64,000 nucleotides of DNA, taken from assembly GCA_023690525.1 (NCBI GenBank), contig CM043016.1:124001-188000 (forward strand), read 5' to 3'. The stretch comes from Holotrichia oblita (taxonomy: Eukaryota > Arthropoda > Insecta > Coleoptera > Scarabaeidae). A program made the translations under genes and the position numbers. The notes under the pieces were generated by a model. It saw only the letters and a list, made by a program, of their open reading frames with translations. It ran no database searches and was not told where the DNA came from. Shown here piece by piece: positions 35,640 through 47,700 of this stretch (the stretch's first letter is position 1; each line of letters begins with the position of its first letter).

Positions 35640-37930
35640 TTTTTTGAGCTGCGCCCCTAGCAAGAATAGAAAATTGCAATAAATAAACGTTAAAAAAATC
35701 ATATGACGTGATATTGACGTTATTTATTAATCATTTATTCCAAGAAACGTCAGTTTATCAAATTTCACTACGAAAAAATGCTGTCAGTTATTAGGCGAAA
35801 TAATGTCGTCTTTTTGACGTGTTATCATGAAACAGTTGATTTCCCAAATTTAAAGTTTATTATCGAAATAACGGAAGTAAAAATATTATCTAGCAGTCGA
35901 ACAAAACGCAAAACAACATTTTGATATGTTTTTATAGTGATTATTCGTCATCGACGTGTTAATGTCATGTAAAGAACGTCATAATAACGTTAGACGTAAC
36001 ACATTTCTATTTAAAAATGACGTCTTTTTTTGGTACCCATTCTCACAAAGTTTTATCAGCGCAAATATAAAACTAGACATAACTAAAGAAAGCGTTTATC
36101 TTCTTAATGGTTGTCAAATTTTGCAGTAAATCTGCTAAATAACTGATACAATATCGTCATTATTACGTCGGTATCGCGTCATTTTAAAAACAGCGATTAA
36201 TAATAAAATGTAAATAAGGTTGGGCCACTTAAAATGATGCATTAGCGTCATGCCGAAATCTGCATTTTATTAAATAGCATATTTATGTTTTCTGTCACTG
36301 TATTGTAAGAAGATAGTATTTCTAACACATTACAATCACTATTTAAATATTTTATCCAACTGTGTTTCAAACAAAGAATAACATTTAATTATTTAAATTT
36401 CGAAGTTTCAAGCTTAGTTTCCCGAAATTTTACGTAACGTATGTTAATGTGTATGACATTTGTCAGATTTGACTTAAATCACTATTCTGCCATTTGCTTA
36501 TCTTAAAGTGTAACTTGCTAAACTACAAAATCGAATAATTATTTGAATACATTTCCTACACAAGTACTATTTTGTTTAAAATGACTAAAATATTGTGTTT
36601 ATAGAAGTCATGGAGATTTAACACAGTTATATAAGCTCAAACGCCAGTAGCGTATGTTTTTGCACTTGCCGATGCAGATTTAATGCAAGTTGGTCAATTT
36701 GAAAAACGCTCAATTCAAATTATTGTTTCTAACATAATTATTAAAATTAACAAACATTTTAAAAACTAAAATTAATTGGAATAAAAAAAGACAATTTAAA
36801 AATGTTTCCCATTGATGAATACGTTTTCTTATTCTACAAAACCTAAATGTACAGTATTTAATATTTCAACAAACAATAAAATAATAATAATAAGAAGCTA
36901 GTGACAGAAAAACTACAAAACAAATAATTAATTTTGAACGTTTGTCAGTTGCCAAGTGACATTTATGACATATATCTAGAGCCCAATTAAAATTTTGCGT
37001 TTTACGCAAATATGCGTCAGGTAGATAAACAACAATATTTGCGCATTTCAAAATTTGAAATATTGGCGGTAATTTCAAGAAGTTATTGATTTCAGTTCTT
37101 ATTAAAATTGGTTATATTTTATACAGTTATACGTTAAAAAATTAGCTGTTTAAGAAATTTGCAATAAAAATACCACATCCCATTTAAATAAATAAAAATT
37201 GATTTCGGTATGACGTTATGATGAATGGTATAAATTGTACATTTTTATTAAAATGTGCTTCCCTTAGAACTCTATAACTTTACCAGTTCCGATTTTAAAT
37301 TTCTTATTTAATTTGGCCATAATTTTAATGCATCATTTTAAATGATCCATTTTGTATATAGGCGTGTAATGTTACTAACTTCGGATGGTAATTTATTAGA
37401 AAATTTATTAAATAAAACAATTACGTGTTTAAATTAATTCTAAAAAAATTAAATCATAGATTATAATTAATTAATTATTTAAGGATTGTCATATGAAAAT
37501 TACTGTTAAATTGGTAGCCTATTTTCAGAACTCAACTTCCATAATTCTAAATCCAGATTTATATTGAAAAATTTTATCATCTACGTATATTATAATAGTA
37601 TTTTTGTAAGAATTTGTAAAAATAAATTATGTTAAAAATACTTTAAAGAGTTGTTTAACATAATTTTGTTTGCTCCGAATTGACAGGTCACTTCGTAAAA
37701 AAAACTTCTATTTTTAACGTGTTGTAATCGAGGAAATCTTAAAATATGCAACTTAAACTACAATGTAGTAATGAAATTCAGGTTTGGATCTTTAAACTTT
37801 CTATTCATATATTTCGGAATAAATTAAACGAAAATGAATTTGTCCCACTTTTTCCAAGACCGTGAGTAAAAGAAGGACCGTGACCTTCATTCTATATATT
37901 CGAATGTCTTTCCAACAGTAAGATGTAACC
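35640..37930. repeat. Intergenic repeats: GACGT-rich block and inverted repeat
   Basis: No gene was seen. 35700-36200 is rich in ACGTC/GACGT motifs and shares AAATAATGTCGTNTTTTTGACG with 40790-40820. At about 36226-36262 the sequence CACTTAAAATGATGCATTA pairs inverted with TAATGCATCATTTTAAATGA at about 37330-37350, which suggests a 1.1-kb TIR element with no coding capacity. Confidence 0.45.
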
Positions 37931-37938
37931 AAAAAGCG

Positions 37939-40127
37939 ATGTTCGCCAGGCTCACGTTCTATCCTAGCTTATTCTATAATGTATTCATGGAAAAAGTATC
38001 AACTAGAAGATGGTACGATAGAATCGATGAAAACGTCATCTTAGGCGCTTTACCATTTCCACATCTAACGACAGAAGTAAGTTTAACCGAGAGGATTTTT
38101 ATGAAAGCATATCTCAATATTTACAATTCCAGCTCATTACGAAGGAAAATGTGAAGGGTGTAGTATCGATGAATGAGGATTACGAGCTATGGTTTGCTAA
38201 CGATAAAGAGGTGAGATTGATCGATAAATGTGTATAACGGAATATATTTTGTGTTGTTTAGAAATGGAGAACGGTGGGTGTAGAATTTTTACAGCTCGCA
38301 ACGACTGATATCTTCGAAACACCATGTCAAAAGAAGTTGTGCGAAGGCGTAGAATTCATTAACAAGATCGTAAAGCAGAAAGATTCCAATCTAGAACCGA
38401 CAGTATACGTTCATTGCAAAGCAGGACGTACGAGAAGTGCTACGTTAGTAGGGTGCTATTTAATGTTTGTAAGTGTTTTTATTTTAAAATTCTATATGAT
38501 ATCGAACACAAGAAAGAGATTCGGATTCAGTTTGTGTCGGAAAATGTTATTTGTTCACCGGCAGTCCACTATTTCTTACCGTAATCTTTACGATGTTTCA
38601 TTTCACATCTTACCTTCTTTTCGACCCGATTTTAATTGGATTTCGACCCTAGCTTACATTACGAATGATATATTGCGACTTGATCATAGTTTATTCCTCC
38701 TCCCTGTCATTCGATATATTGGTCTTGGATAAACAGAGGCAACAGAGGATAATTGAATCCCAGTTAGCACTAATTACAGCGGGTGTCCTACAAGGGTCTA
38801 TCCTGGATCCGTTATTATTTTCTATATATCTACAGAGTGATTGGTGGGAATGGCCTATTAAAAGTATTATACAAACGGAACGGAATTTTAAAACGAAATT
38901 TTGCAGTTGGATGTGGTTGAATATGAACTATGACGCGAAAATATTTTTGAATAATTATCACTTCCGGTTAACCGGAAGTGGGCATCAACTTCGATTTTTT
39001 AAATAGCATGCTATAAAATAAATTACAAATTCAGCTTCTACGGTAAATTTTACACATATTTCATGTATCATACTCTATACCTAAATACCATTTCTTTTGA
39101 GTTATTCGCAATTAAAGAGAAAAAGTGACAGATACCGATCTTACTTTATAGTGATATTACGTCACGTAGGAGTAAAAGACACGAATGAAATTTTGCATAC
39201 GCACAGCTCATATTGTGTAGTTACATAACATTTGAAGTTCTTTTCTGTAATATTATACAGAGTGTTTAAAAACTTAGTTGCTTATAAGTAAGTTGAATCT
39301 TCGAAAAGTAGATTTTTTTAAATGGAAAGGTATATATTTTATTAGATAATCTGATTCTACAAAAGATTCTCTTTTAATTCGTATTAGGTGTTCCTATACC
39401 TAAAGTGGAAGGTGAATAAGTTATAACGATTTAATTAACCTCCGTGCCTAAAATGCTCAGATATGTCAATTTACTGAAGCAAGGGTGCTTAGCTCATTTG
39501 TTTTACATACTTACTTGCCACTTATGTAATCATGAATTAATGTATTATGCAAAGTTTGGGTTAAATTTTCGAAAACGCCTTGAACTTCTGCAACCTTCTA
39601 CACATCAAAGAGTTGTTTCTAGAAAACGAGTACAGGGCGATCCATTTTGTATGTTTTCTAAGGTTAAACGTCAAATTTTCTCTTTTCCATGCCTATTATA
39701 TGTGAAATTTTATAAATATTGAAATTATTGAAATATTTTAGGAATCGTCGTTGTCATTTTTAATAATGATAACGCACGAGTTATCGCAACATCTGTCCCG
39801 AATTAATTAAACGTTGTGGTGTTTGGGGTTATCATTGTATCTATCTAAAGATGGCAATTATTATAGTAAATTATTTAAGAAACAACCACAAATCTTGTTG
39901 TCAGCCTTACGCCTATTTTATTTTATAATTTTATATATTTTTTTGAAATAAATGTTAACAACACTTAACTATATAAACCAATTTTTATTTTACAGAAAAA
40001 TAATATAACACCCGAACAGGCTGTAGAGTATATGAAATCAAAACGACAGCATATACTATTACACAGGACTCAATGGAATGCGTTAAGGTTATTTTATGAT
40101 AATATTAAATCTCAAAGTGTTAGATAA
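37939..40127 (+). CDS. Ptpmt1: Phosphatidylglycerophosphatase / mitochondrial PTP (PTPMT1, Plip)
   Basis: Four exons, all phase 0: 37939-38076, 38133-38210, 38262-38468, 39996-40127, giving 184 residues. The dual-specificity phosphatase loop HCKAGRTRS holds the catalytic Cys124 and Arg130 of the CX5R motif. The N-terminal NVFMEKVSTRRWYDRID and ILGALPF and the C-terminal HILLHRTQWNALRLFY are typical of PTPMT1 (Drosophila Plip). It dephosphorylates phosphatidylglycerophosphate to phosphatidylglycerol in the cardiolipin pathway, at the inner mitochondrial membrane. The upstream residues (MFARLTFYPSLFYNVF) fit a targeting sequence. Intron 3 (1.5 kb) contains a non-LTR reverse transcriptase fragment. 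GACGT-rich repeats flank the gene. Confidence 0.93.
38740..38850 (+). pseudogene. Non-LTR reverse transcriptase fragment in Ptpmt1 intron 3
   Basis: The frame reads TAGVLQGSILDPLLFSIYLQ, the conserved GVPQGSILGPLLF-x-IY block just before the catalytic site, with Pro changed to Leu. Flanking RT blocks are not recognisable. A small relic. Confidence 0.6.
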
Positions 40128-42868
40128 TATTTATTTTTATTATAGCATCTAAAAATATATTTTTTTACAAATCTTAGTTGGCTTTGATTTTAATCCCCTG
40201 ATTTATAAATCCATTTACACACTTAAGTAGTCAGTATTACAATTAAATGCTAACATTTTTGTATCATGTAATAAATTGGTTAAAAAATATACGGATATTT
40301 AATTAGTTTCAAAGATTGACGACAGGGGGAGTATAATATCAAGTCAAGTGACCATAGAATAACATAATTGAATGGCAAGTACGGTAGTGGGGATGAACGA
40401 CTATTGCAGCGCCTCTTACAGTCATACCCGTACTATTTACGACATAATTTAGCGCGCTGGTTATTTAATAAAATTCTATTTTTATACTTTTTATCAAATG
40501 ATTGCGTGTCAGACAATAATTGAAATTTAACTGTCATTGCGATTTGAGACAAATAAGTAGGATGCATATAGAATGTTTGAAATACTTTTTATTCAACAAA
40601 ATATAAAGCAATATTTTCAAATTATCTACATACATAGGCGAAGCGATACGCAAGTAGCACGCTCACGTCACATCGACGTCATTAATTGGGCATTCTCCCC
40701 AAAAGACGTCAAATCACTCAAAATGTTACCACCGTACAAGGAGGTCACTTTGGCGACGAAATAATGCCGAACCTTTTCAGACGAAATAATGTCGTGTTTT
40801 TGACGTTATAACACATTTGGGTAATTTACGAAGTTTAAAGGTTAAGTCAATGTGTATTGCAGCTCAAATTTGAAAAGAATAATCTTTTGATTTTGCAATT
40901 AATGTTTAGTTAAGTATTTGATTATTGGAATAAAAAATCGCAAATCTCCACAGTAAAAAAATGACTGTTGACCTTCAATTACAAAGTTTTGATTTATCCA
41001 CCGTCAGTCTTTAAAACAGCCACCGATCACCATCCAATTACATAACAGCTAGGCAGGTAACAAACCTACTTTTTATTCAATATATCTAAAGCTGACAGCG
41101 AAATGACGTCATTCTAAACACGTCTATCAGACGTCTAATTTTCAAGTGACTGGTCTGTAACATAATCACGTGATCCTACCCTCACTTAGACGTCATATTT
41201 AAAGTTATAAGGACGTAACCGATGACCAAATTATGACGTAAAAGTGTCGTCACTGCGCTGCCTGATATCTATATAACCAGGATCAGAACACTTCTATTTA
41301 TAAGATTCTCGGTTTGCTTTTACCTAAAAACGCATTATTTGTGTATAATGTTAAAATAATATGCAATACAAAAATGATAGAACACAATAGAGCTAATAAT
41401 GTGACAGAATGGTGACCATATGGTGACAGTGAAAAAATCATCAAAAAAGGTAAATTTACGCACTAGTGAGCGAGATAATCACAGACCACTTACACTTATA
41501 GACGTTTCAGTTAAATGGAACCAGTTTGTACCACCATGGGTGGTTTGCTCCTTCAAACAATAGATGGAGCCATTCGAGGTTAAATTGTGATCACTTAAGC
41601 GACTATCTTTACTCATAATACCAAATCATGAAATAATAAATATAATAATATTTTTTGGAATTAAAATTGACAAAGAATGCATTTTTACAATTATCATTGG
41701 CAACGAAAAGTTGATGTTTAGGTACCGAAGACCGTCACTGATTGTCACTTTATCGCTCAAAATAGAGCGGTCAAGTTTGAAAATTTACAATGTTGTCAAT
41801 AGCAACCAGTATGTAACATTCAAATTGACATATCGCAAAGCAAAATAATTTCTCGCAATTTGCGCGCTAACTTAAAAATATATTTGAAGAAAATTATAGA
41901 AAAAGGTGATAGTGATATTCCGAGTAACATTTCCTGAGATCAGAAGTGCTGCAAGAATGTAAGTTTGAATTTTTTGTCAGAAAAATCAAAGACAATGAGA
42001 AGCGACCACTTGTTTAGAATGCAGTGTAATAACAAAGAAAATATGTAAATGTTTGGAAACCGTATTTGTTGCCTATTTTCCCGAGAAAGCCAAGGCACCA
42101 AAATCGTCATTTTTCAGGTTCCAGGTTACAAATAATGCCGATAAGTGAATTATTGTAGTCTATTCTATTGACCATTTGTTAAAAATATTTTACAATAAAG
42201 TTTATGATTTAAACAGTTTCGCTTTATTAAGTGATTCTAGAAAAAATGTTGTATTGTATTACAGGAAAAAGGGAAATTATTGCTCTCGCACAATTTAATG
42301 TGTCACATTTACATAATACAAAACAACTATTATAAATCATTCACTAGTTATTACTGACATCCGTTTGAATTTACCGCTAAATTAAATTATTTTATTTTCC
42401 TTCAAACGTCAGAGGCGCTCCAGTATTCGGTTTAAACCTATTGCACGGGCGTCGGGTATCTATAGATGTTGGTGATTTGTGGAGATAATATTCATTAAGT
42501 ACCGGTCTGACTGGGAGGTGGCGCTGTTGTTCTTGTTAAAAGTCTATTTAGATAGTCCTGATACCATTGCAAGTGATACCTCATTTTAAAGAGCTCACTG
42601 AGTATGGTATCAGGGTAATAATACAAGTAATAACAAAAGATTTGACATAACCTTGGGAAAAAAAAAAACAAATTATGAAAAAAATTCAAATTTATTATAC
42701 AATATATTTTATCACTTGCAAATTTCAAAAATAAAAAACAACCTATACCACTCTTTTAACATTTATTCAAAATATACAAATAAATACAGTTTCAAAATAC
42801 ATAATACTAAAAAAAAAAAAATAATTAACAAAACAAATTATTGCGATGTTTCTCTAATATTCCACAAT
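40128..42868. repeat. Intergenic sequence with second GACGT-rich repeat
   Basis: No gene was seen between Ptpmt1 and SdhD. 40660-41270 holds a second cluster of GACGT/ACGTC motifs in the same orientation as the block at 35.7-36.2 kb. The rest (41.3-42.8 kb) is AT-rich without recognisable structure; the right end is the 3' flank of SdhD. Confidence 0.4.
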
Positions 42869-43495
42869 TTATTTAACCCCTTTTCCAATCCCAATATCAT
42901 TGTGATTAAAATACAATAAACCGCCCAAAACTGCGATAGAAAACATATAAAGAACGATGAGAGAAAGCTTCGGAATAGTGTCCCCAAATATTACAGGTCT
43001 TACATAATCGATTACCACAGCTTCTAACCCCCTGAAAGTCCGATCTTATTACGATTACATTAATAAATAAACAAACTCACCAATGATTGTGTATAATTAC
43101 GGATATAGCAAAAATATCATCCATTATTGTACTCGGAGCCATAAAAGTTAACGGTACGATCCCTAACAGCGCAAGAGCCCATACTCTCTCGATAGTCCAC
43201 AATAAACCGTGATCCATATGAGCCTGTCGGATTTGTGTGTTGCTAATCCTCGGTACGAGGTTTGAACTTTTCTGTAAGGCGATTGCATTGAGTCCCTGCT
43301 TAGTGAATTGGGATAGGTTGAAAGTTTGTTTTACTAAACTCGGATTTTTCAATTGAATCGATCCTAATCTCAAGGCGCTGCGAATCGCTACAAATTAGTA
43401 GTTATGTAATTAATTCACAAATTTTTTAACGGTTATATTATTCATCCGATACCTTCTGGTCGGGCGGCGCCCCTCAATAATACAGCTAAAGCCAT
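42869..43495 (-). CDS. SdhD: Succinate dehydrogenase cytochrome b small subunit
   Basis: Three exons (minus): 43495-43453, 43387-43081, 43031-42869, giving 170 residues with consistent phases and GT-AG introns of 65 and 49 bp. The N-terminal 60-70 residues are basic and serine-rich, as expected for a mitochondrial presequence. Then come three membrane helices: a first near IERVWALALLGIVPLTFM, a second around MDDIFAISVIIHNHWGLEAV with the histidine region that lies near the haem and quinone site, and a third in LSLIVLYMFSIAVLGGLLYF. The ending FNHNDIGIGKGVK matches the family. It anchors complex II in the inner membrane and helps form the ubiquinone site. It is divergent from Rpt5. Confidence 0.92.
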
Positions 43496-43694
43496 CTTCG
43501 AGATGTAATACTGCTAATTACTCGTAAATTCTAATTAAATCTTTTACTATTATTACAAATTCGATGACAGATTTGCACTGACATGAAGTTCTTTCCGATT
43601 TTATTTTTATAAACAAAACTTAACGGATTAAAATATCCCTTATAAATAAAAAATTAAATTATTGCTTACTATTTAATTAATAGGTAAGACTTCC

Positions 43695-44547
43695 GTATGT
43701 CGACCACCGGGTATGAAAGTATACGTTTCACTGAATTCAGAACGGCCCTACTTTTTTAGGAAGTCAATGAATCTAAAGTACCTAATAAACTGATCTGAAA
43801 AATGCTATTTCTTATAGGTTATGTTTTACGAGTAACTTGATATTTCCCTGAGAATTTTCAGTTGGTAATGCTAGAACCAAGAATTACGAAATAGAAAGCG
43901 GCAATTTTAAAACGTCATTCAGAAATATAAAAATGAGGTCCATTTTCTAATTTATAGTAATATGTATGTGTTTTAATGCAATTAATAAGTAGCTTTATAT
44001 GGCTTATAAAACATACCTTGTATTGTATTGTGTTACGATATTACATTCAGTGCAAATACATATGTATATAGAATAGATGTCATTAATATTGTTTAATAGT
44101 TTATTTTCACATAAAGACATTTGATAAGATGCTGAATTTGATATTATAAAATGTATTCAAATTTATTTGTAAAAATATTTAGATCTGTTAATTTTTGGAA
44201 TCTTTGGTAAATATTCAATTTAATTATTTTGTATAACACGTAAATAATACTTATAAAAATAAATTTATGTGCATCATAATACACATAAATAGAAAATTAA
44301 AGTTATTTTTATATTCCTGAATGAGGTTTTAAAATTGGGGCTTTATATTTCTGCCTGTAGTACTACTACCAACTGAAAATTCTAAACAGAATATTCGTAA
44401 AACATAACCTAGAAATAGCATTTTTCCGATCATTTTCAGGTGCCTTACACTGATCTCCTAAAAGAAATTTGGGGCGTTTTGAATTCAGTGAAACATATAC
44501 TTTCAGCTCAACTGCATATGAATCACTAACTTGATGGTGGACATATG
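43695..44547. mobile_element. Palindromic element in the SdhD-Rpt5 divergent promoter region
   Basis: The left arm (43695 to about 43945, starting near TATGTCGACCACCGGG) pairs inverted with the right arm (about 44335-44547, ending GATGGTGGACATATG). Shared interior motifs include GTTATGTTTTACGAGTAA and TTTTCAGTTGGTA. A related half-copy with the same TIR lies at 63537-63857. No coding capacity. It fills most of the 1.2 kb between the two divergent start codons. Confidence 0.7.
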
Positions 44548-44709
44548 AAAGCTTAGCCTTTTATTTCCCTAATAATTAACAATTAAGTTGGTATTCATGA
44601 ATGACTTTGCTACTAATTTTGACATTTGACAGATAATAACTTGCAGAAAAAACAGGTCTTCGACCACAATTAATTTCTGAATTAGTTGTATGTAAAACAA
44701 AATATTAGA

Positions 44710-46046
44710 ATGGCTACTTTGGAAGATAAATCGATCTGGGAAGATGGTCAAGAATCCCTCGGCGAAGAAGTCCTACGAATGTCGACAGACGAAATAGTGA
44801 GTAGGACCCGCTTATTAGACAATGAGATAAAAATCATGAAAAGTGAAGTGATGCGAATCAACCACGAATTGCAAGCGCAAAATGAGAAAATCAAAGAGAA
44901 CACCGAAAAAATTAAGGTGAATAAAACGCTCCCTTATTTAGTTTTGAATGTGATCGAATTACTCGATGTGGATCCACAAGAAGAAGAAGAGGACGGAGCC
45001 GTGGTCGATTTAGACGCACAAAGGAAAGGAAAATGCGCCGTCGTAAAAACATCCACACGACAAACTTATTTCCTCCCAGTAATAGGACTCGTAGATGAAG
45101 AGAAATTAAAACCGGGCGATTTAGTCGGTGTGAATAAAGACTCGTATTTAATTCTAGAAACTTTACCTGCAGAATATGATGCACGTGTCAAAGCTATGGA
45201 AGTAGACGAACGTCCTACAGAACAGTATTCCGATATTGGTGGATTAGATAAGCAAATTCAAGAATTAATCGAAGCTGTCGTTTTACCGATGACACACAAA
45301 GAAAAGTTTTTAAATTTAGGGATTCATCCGCCGAAAGGTGTTTTATTATATGGGCCACCTGGTACCGGGAAAACTTTATTAGCGAGGGCTTGCGCCGCAC
45401 AAACGAAATCAACGTTTTTGAAATTAGCGGGTCCGCAGCTTGTTCAGATGTTTATCGGTGATGGTGCAAAATTAGTTCGGGATGCTTTCGCATTAGCTAA
45501 AGAAAAATCACCAGCAATTATTTTTATTGATGAATTAGATGCTATCGGAACTAAACGATTCGATTCGGAAAAGGCTGGAGATAGAGAGGTTCAAAGAACT
45601 ATGTTGGAGCTTTTAAATCAATTAGACGGATTTAGTTCAACTTCAGATATTAAAGTAATCGCAGCGACGAATCGAGTCGATATTTTAGATCCGGCTTTAT
45701 TAAGATCAGGTAAGATGAATTTTGTATTTCAGGTTTTAGTATTAATATCGTGTAATTTTCAGGTCGTTTGGATCGGAAAATCGAATTCCCGCACCCTAAC
45801 GAAGAGGCCAGAGCGAGGATTATGCAAATTCACTCTCGTAAGATGACGATCAATGCTGATGTTAATTTCGAGGAATTAGCGAGATCTACTGATGATTTTA
45901 ACGGTGCGCAATGCAAGGCTGTCTGTGTTGAAGCTGGTATGATTGCTTTAAGAAGGAGTGCCGTAGCTGTTACTCATGAAGATTATATGGATGCTATTAT
46001 GGAAGTACAAGCGAAGAAGAAAGCTAACTTGAATTATTATGCTTAA
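44710..46046 (+). CDS. Rpt5: 26S proteasome regulatory ATPase Rpt5 (PSMC3/S6A)
   Basis: Exons 44710-45709 and 45763-46046 are joined in phase 1 across a 53-bp intron and give 427 residues, the usual size. There is an N-terminal coiled coil (residues 20-70) and an OB-fold region (to about 160). The AAA ATPase module has Walker A GPPGTGKT (215-222), Walker B IIFIDELDAIG (270-280) and the arginine-finger region in exon 2 (GRLDRKIEFPHPNEEAR). The last residues NYYA form the HbYX-type tail that docks into the 20S alpha ring. The product is one of six ATPases that unfold substrates in the 19S base. The first ATG after an upstream in-frame non-ATG stretch was chosen. A poly(A) signal AATAAA lies near 46137. 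Confidence 0.96.
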
Positions 46047-46190
46047 TTTTTTTTTATTGTGTTAATTAAATGAATATTTAAGAGTCAGTATGTAAGGATT
46101 TTTATCAGAACTCGCAAGAATGATGAAATTGTAATAATAAAATAATATTTAACATTTGACTTTTTAAATTCTGGAATAAATTACCGCCGT

Positions 46191-46262
46191 GAACGGACTG
46201 GAATCTTCAGCGAGGCAAATTCTGTCTGAAGTTCCACAAGGCCCTGCACTGGGGCTGGTATT
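46191..46262 (+). pseudogene. Non-LTR reverse transcriptase scrap
   Basis: The frame reads GLESSARQILSEVPQGPALG, resembling the SS-x-R-x-VxSGVPQGSxLG block of Jockey-type elements; the same block is better preserved at 52060-52140. Only about 24 codons remain, just 3' of Rpt5. Confidence 0.5.
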
Positions 46263-46625
46263 GTGTTCGTACTAGTTTCGAAACTTACTTTCGAAGGTAA
46301 GAAGTTTTCAAAACTTAACAAAGGAACACCGGCAACTGTCACACCCCGATTTCGATGAAACTTTACAGATTGAAAGGTCTGTTTCGGCGAAAACGCCCGA
46401 TTTTGGGCTGCAGCCCCTCCCCCCCAAGTTTGGACGATTTTTTAATTTTAGCAAATATGTATTTCCTAACCTATGAGAGATATTAAATTTTCCTCTGATG
46501 GGGTACCCCATACCTCCCTATTTTTTAAAATTTCTTATTTTCTTCATCGAAAAATAGTCTCTTTTACATAGAAAACGGTGATGTGTAATAAATTTGGATG
46601 ATTAAGAATAAAAACAATTCTTGGT

Positions 46626-46995
46626 TATTGTATATAATGTAATTTTCTAACCGCCAATTAATTAAACATGTTTTTATTTTCCCGTGGTCCGGAGGTGGAG
46701 TCGAACCACCAAGTATTGCTATCGCGGCCTACCCACAACACCGTTGCGTCATCGACGACTCGACTTCCACCTATAATTTTCACAAATATATGTGAACGAG
46801 ATGTAAAGGCCTAGGATAGGCTAATTTCGACTTCCACCAATTATCGATGGAAGTCGAATCGTTGGTGACGCAACGGTGTTGTGGGTTGGCCGCGATAGCC
46901 ATACTTGGTGGTTCGTCTTCACCTCCGGACGACATATTTTTAAAATAAAAATATGTTAAATTAATTGGCGGTTGGAAAATTACATTATATACATG
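46626..46995. repeat. Hairpin repeat with tRNA-like arms
   Basis: The arms 46626-46785 and about 46835-46995 are inverted copies, with the outer parts matching through CCAATTAATT and TAACCGCC. On the minus strand the left arm has a perfect B-box GGTTCGACTCC inside a five-pair T-arm (GGTGG TTCGACT CCACC) and an A-box-like TGACGCAACGG about 45 bases before it. The right arm repeats this on the plus strand in decayed form (GGTTCGTCTTC). These are internal pol III promoter elements like those of tRNA-derived SINEs. The acceptor stem does not pair, so it is not a functional tRNA gene. Confidence 0.6.
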
Positions 46996-47029
46996 TAGGT
47001 ACTTATGCCAAGAAAATAAATACTTCAGT

Positions 47030-47700
47030 GTTAAAACTGTTGCCTATCCTAAGCCTTTACCAGATAACTTGATCCGTAGTGAATCTATTGACTGTTTCTC
47101 ATAATAAATGGGGCTTCTTCGTGTTATAAACCATTTCTGGATTATTTGTTAAATATTCGATCTACCAGAAGGTTTAAAGGTGCAAATTACCTATTAAAAT
47201 TCAAGAATTTCTCATTAATTCAACTTTAAAAAGAAATAATTAGCAAATGATGTATCAATAGAAAGGGTAGTACCTAAAGGAGCTTTTCAACGAGCTAAAA
47301 ATATACACGGTGTGTTATTTAAAAATGTCAAGATTTCTTCGATTTTGCAAAATTATGGACACCCTGAATAAAACGAGTAGTTGCAAAATTTATTTCACAT
47401 AGCCATGACAGTCCATACTGCCAGAAAATATTCTACTCTGTCGGTTTCAAATTTGTTGTTTATCCCTATGCAGAATAGCCTACTGAAATGTATCGACTTG
47501 TACAACATTATATCGATGTAACCAGCTTTCAAACGCGGATCATTTTATCCCTTACTATACAGAGCGTTCCATCAAAAATGCAACTTTAATCTGGCATTTT
47601 CATCTGGAACATCCTGTATAAAACAAAATATTTTTAAAACGTGCGCTTGATGGTGTGTAATCTTCCGTCCCCGCTTCGTTGCCGGATCCTGTATATAAGG
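47030..47700. repeat. Second copy of the repeat at 13.19-14.00 kb
   Basis: Shares long blocks in the same orientation, including GGATTATTTGTTAAATAT, AATTCAACTTTAAAAAGAAA and CCCCGCTTCGTTGCCGGATC. It also keeps both embedded short CAGGGTG palindromes (47305-47373, 47560-47627). The terminal CACCCTGTA end found at 14011 is missing here. Confidence 0.75.

Noticed and set aside
38274..38732. Reading Ptpmt1 exon 3 straight through to a 152-residue protein
   Set aside because: A GTAAGT donor follows CYLMF, and the family C-terminus (HILLHRTQWNALRLF) is found in a downstream exon at 39996; the read-through part is intron.
42653..42919. 88-codon plus-strand frame rich in K, N, I and Y
   Set aside because: AT-rich chance frame that overlaps the last exon and 3' flank of SdhD on the other strand.
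44912..45184. 90-codon minus-strand frame opposite Rpt5
   Set aside because: Antisense shadow of the conserved Rpt5 coding exon.
46681..46770. Functional tRNA gene on the minus strand
   Set aside because: B-box and T-arm are good, but the acceptor and anticodon stems do not pair, and the sequence is part of an inverted repeat.
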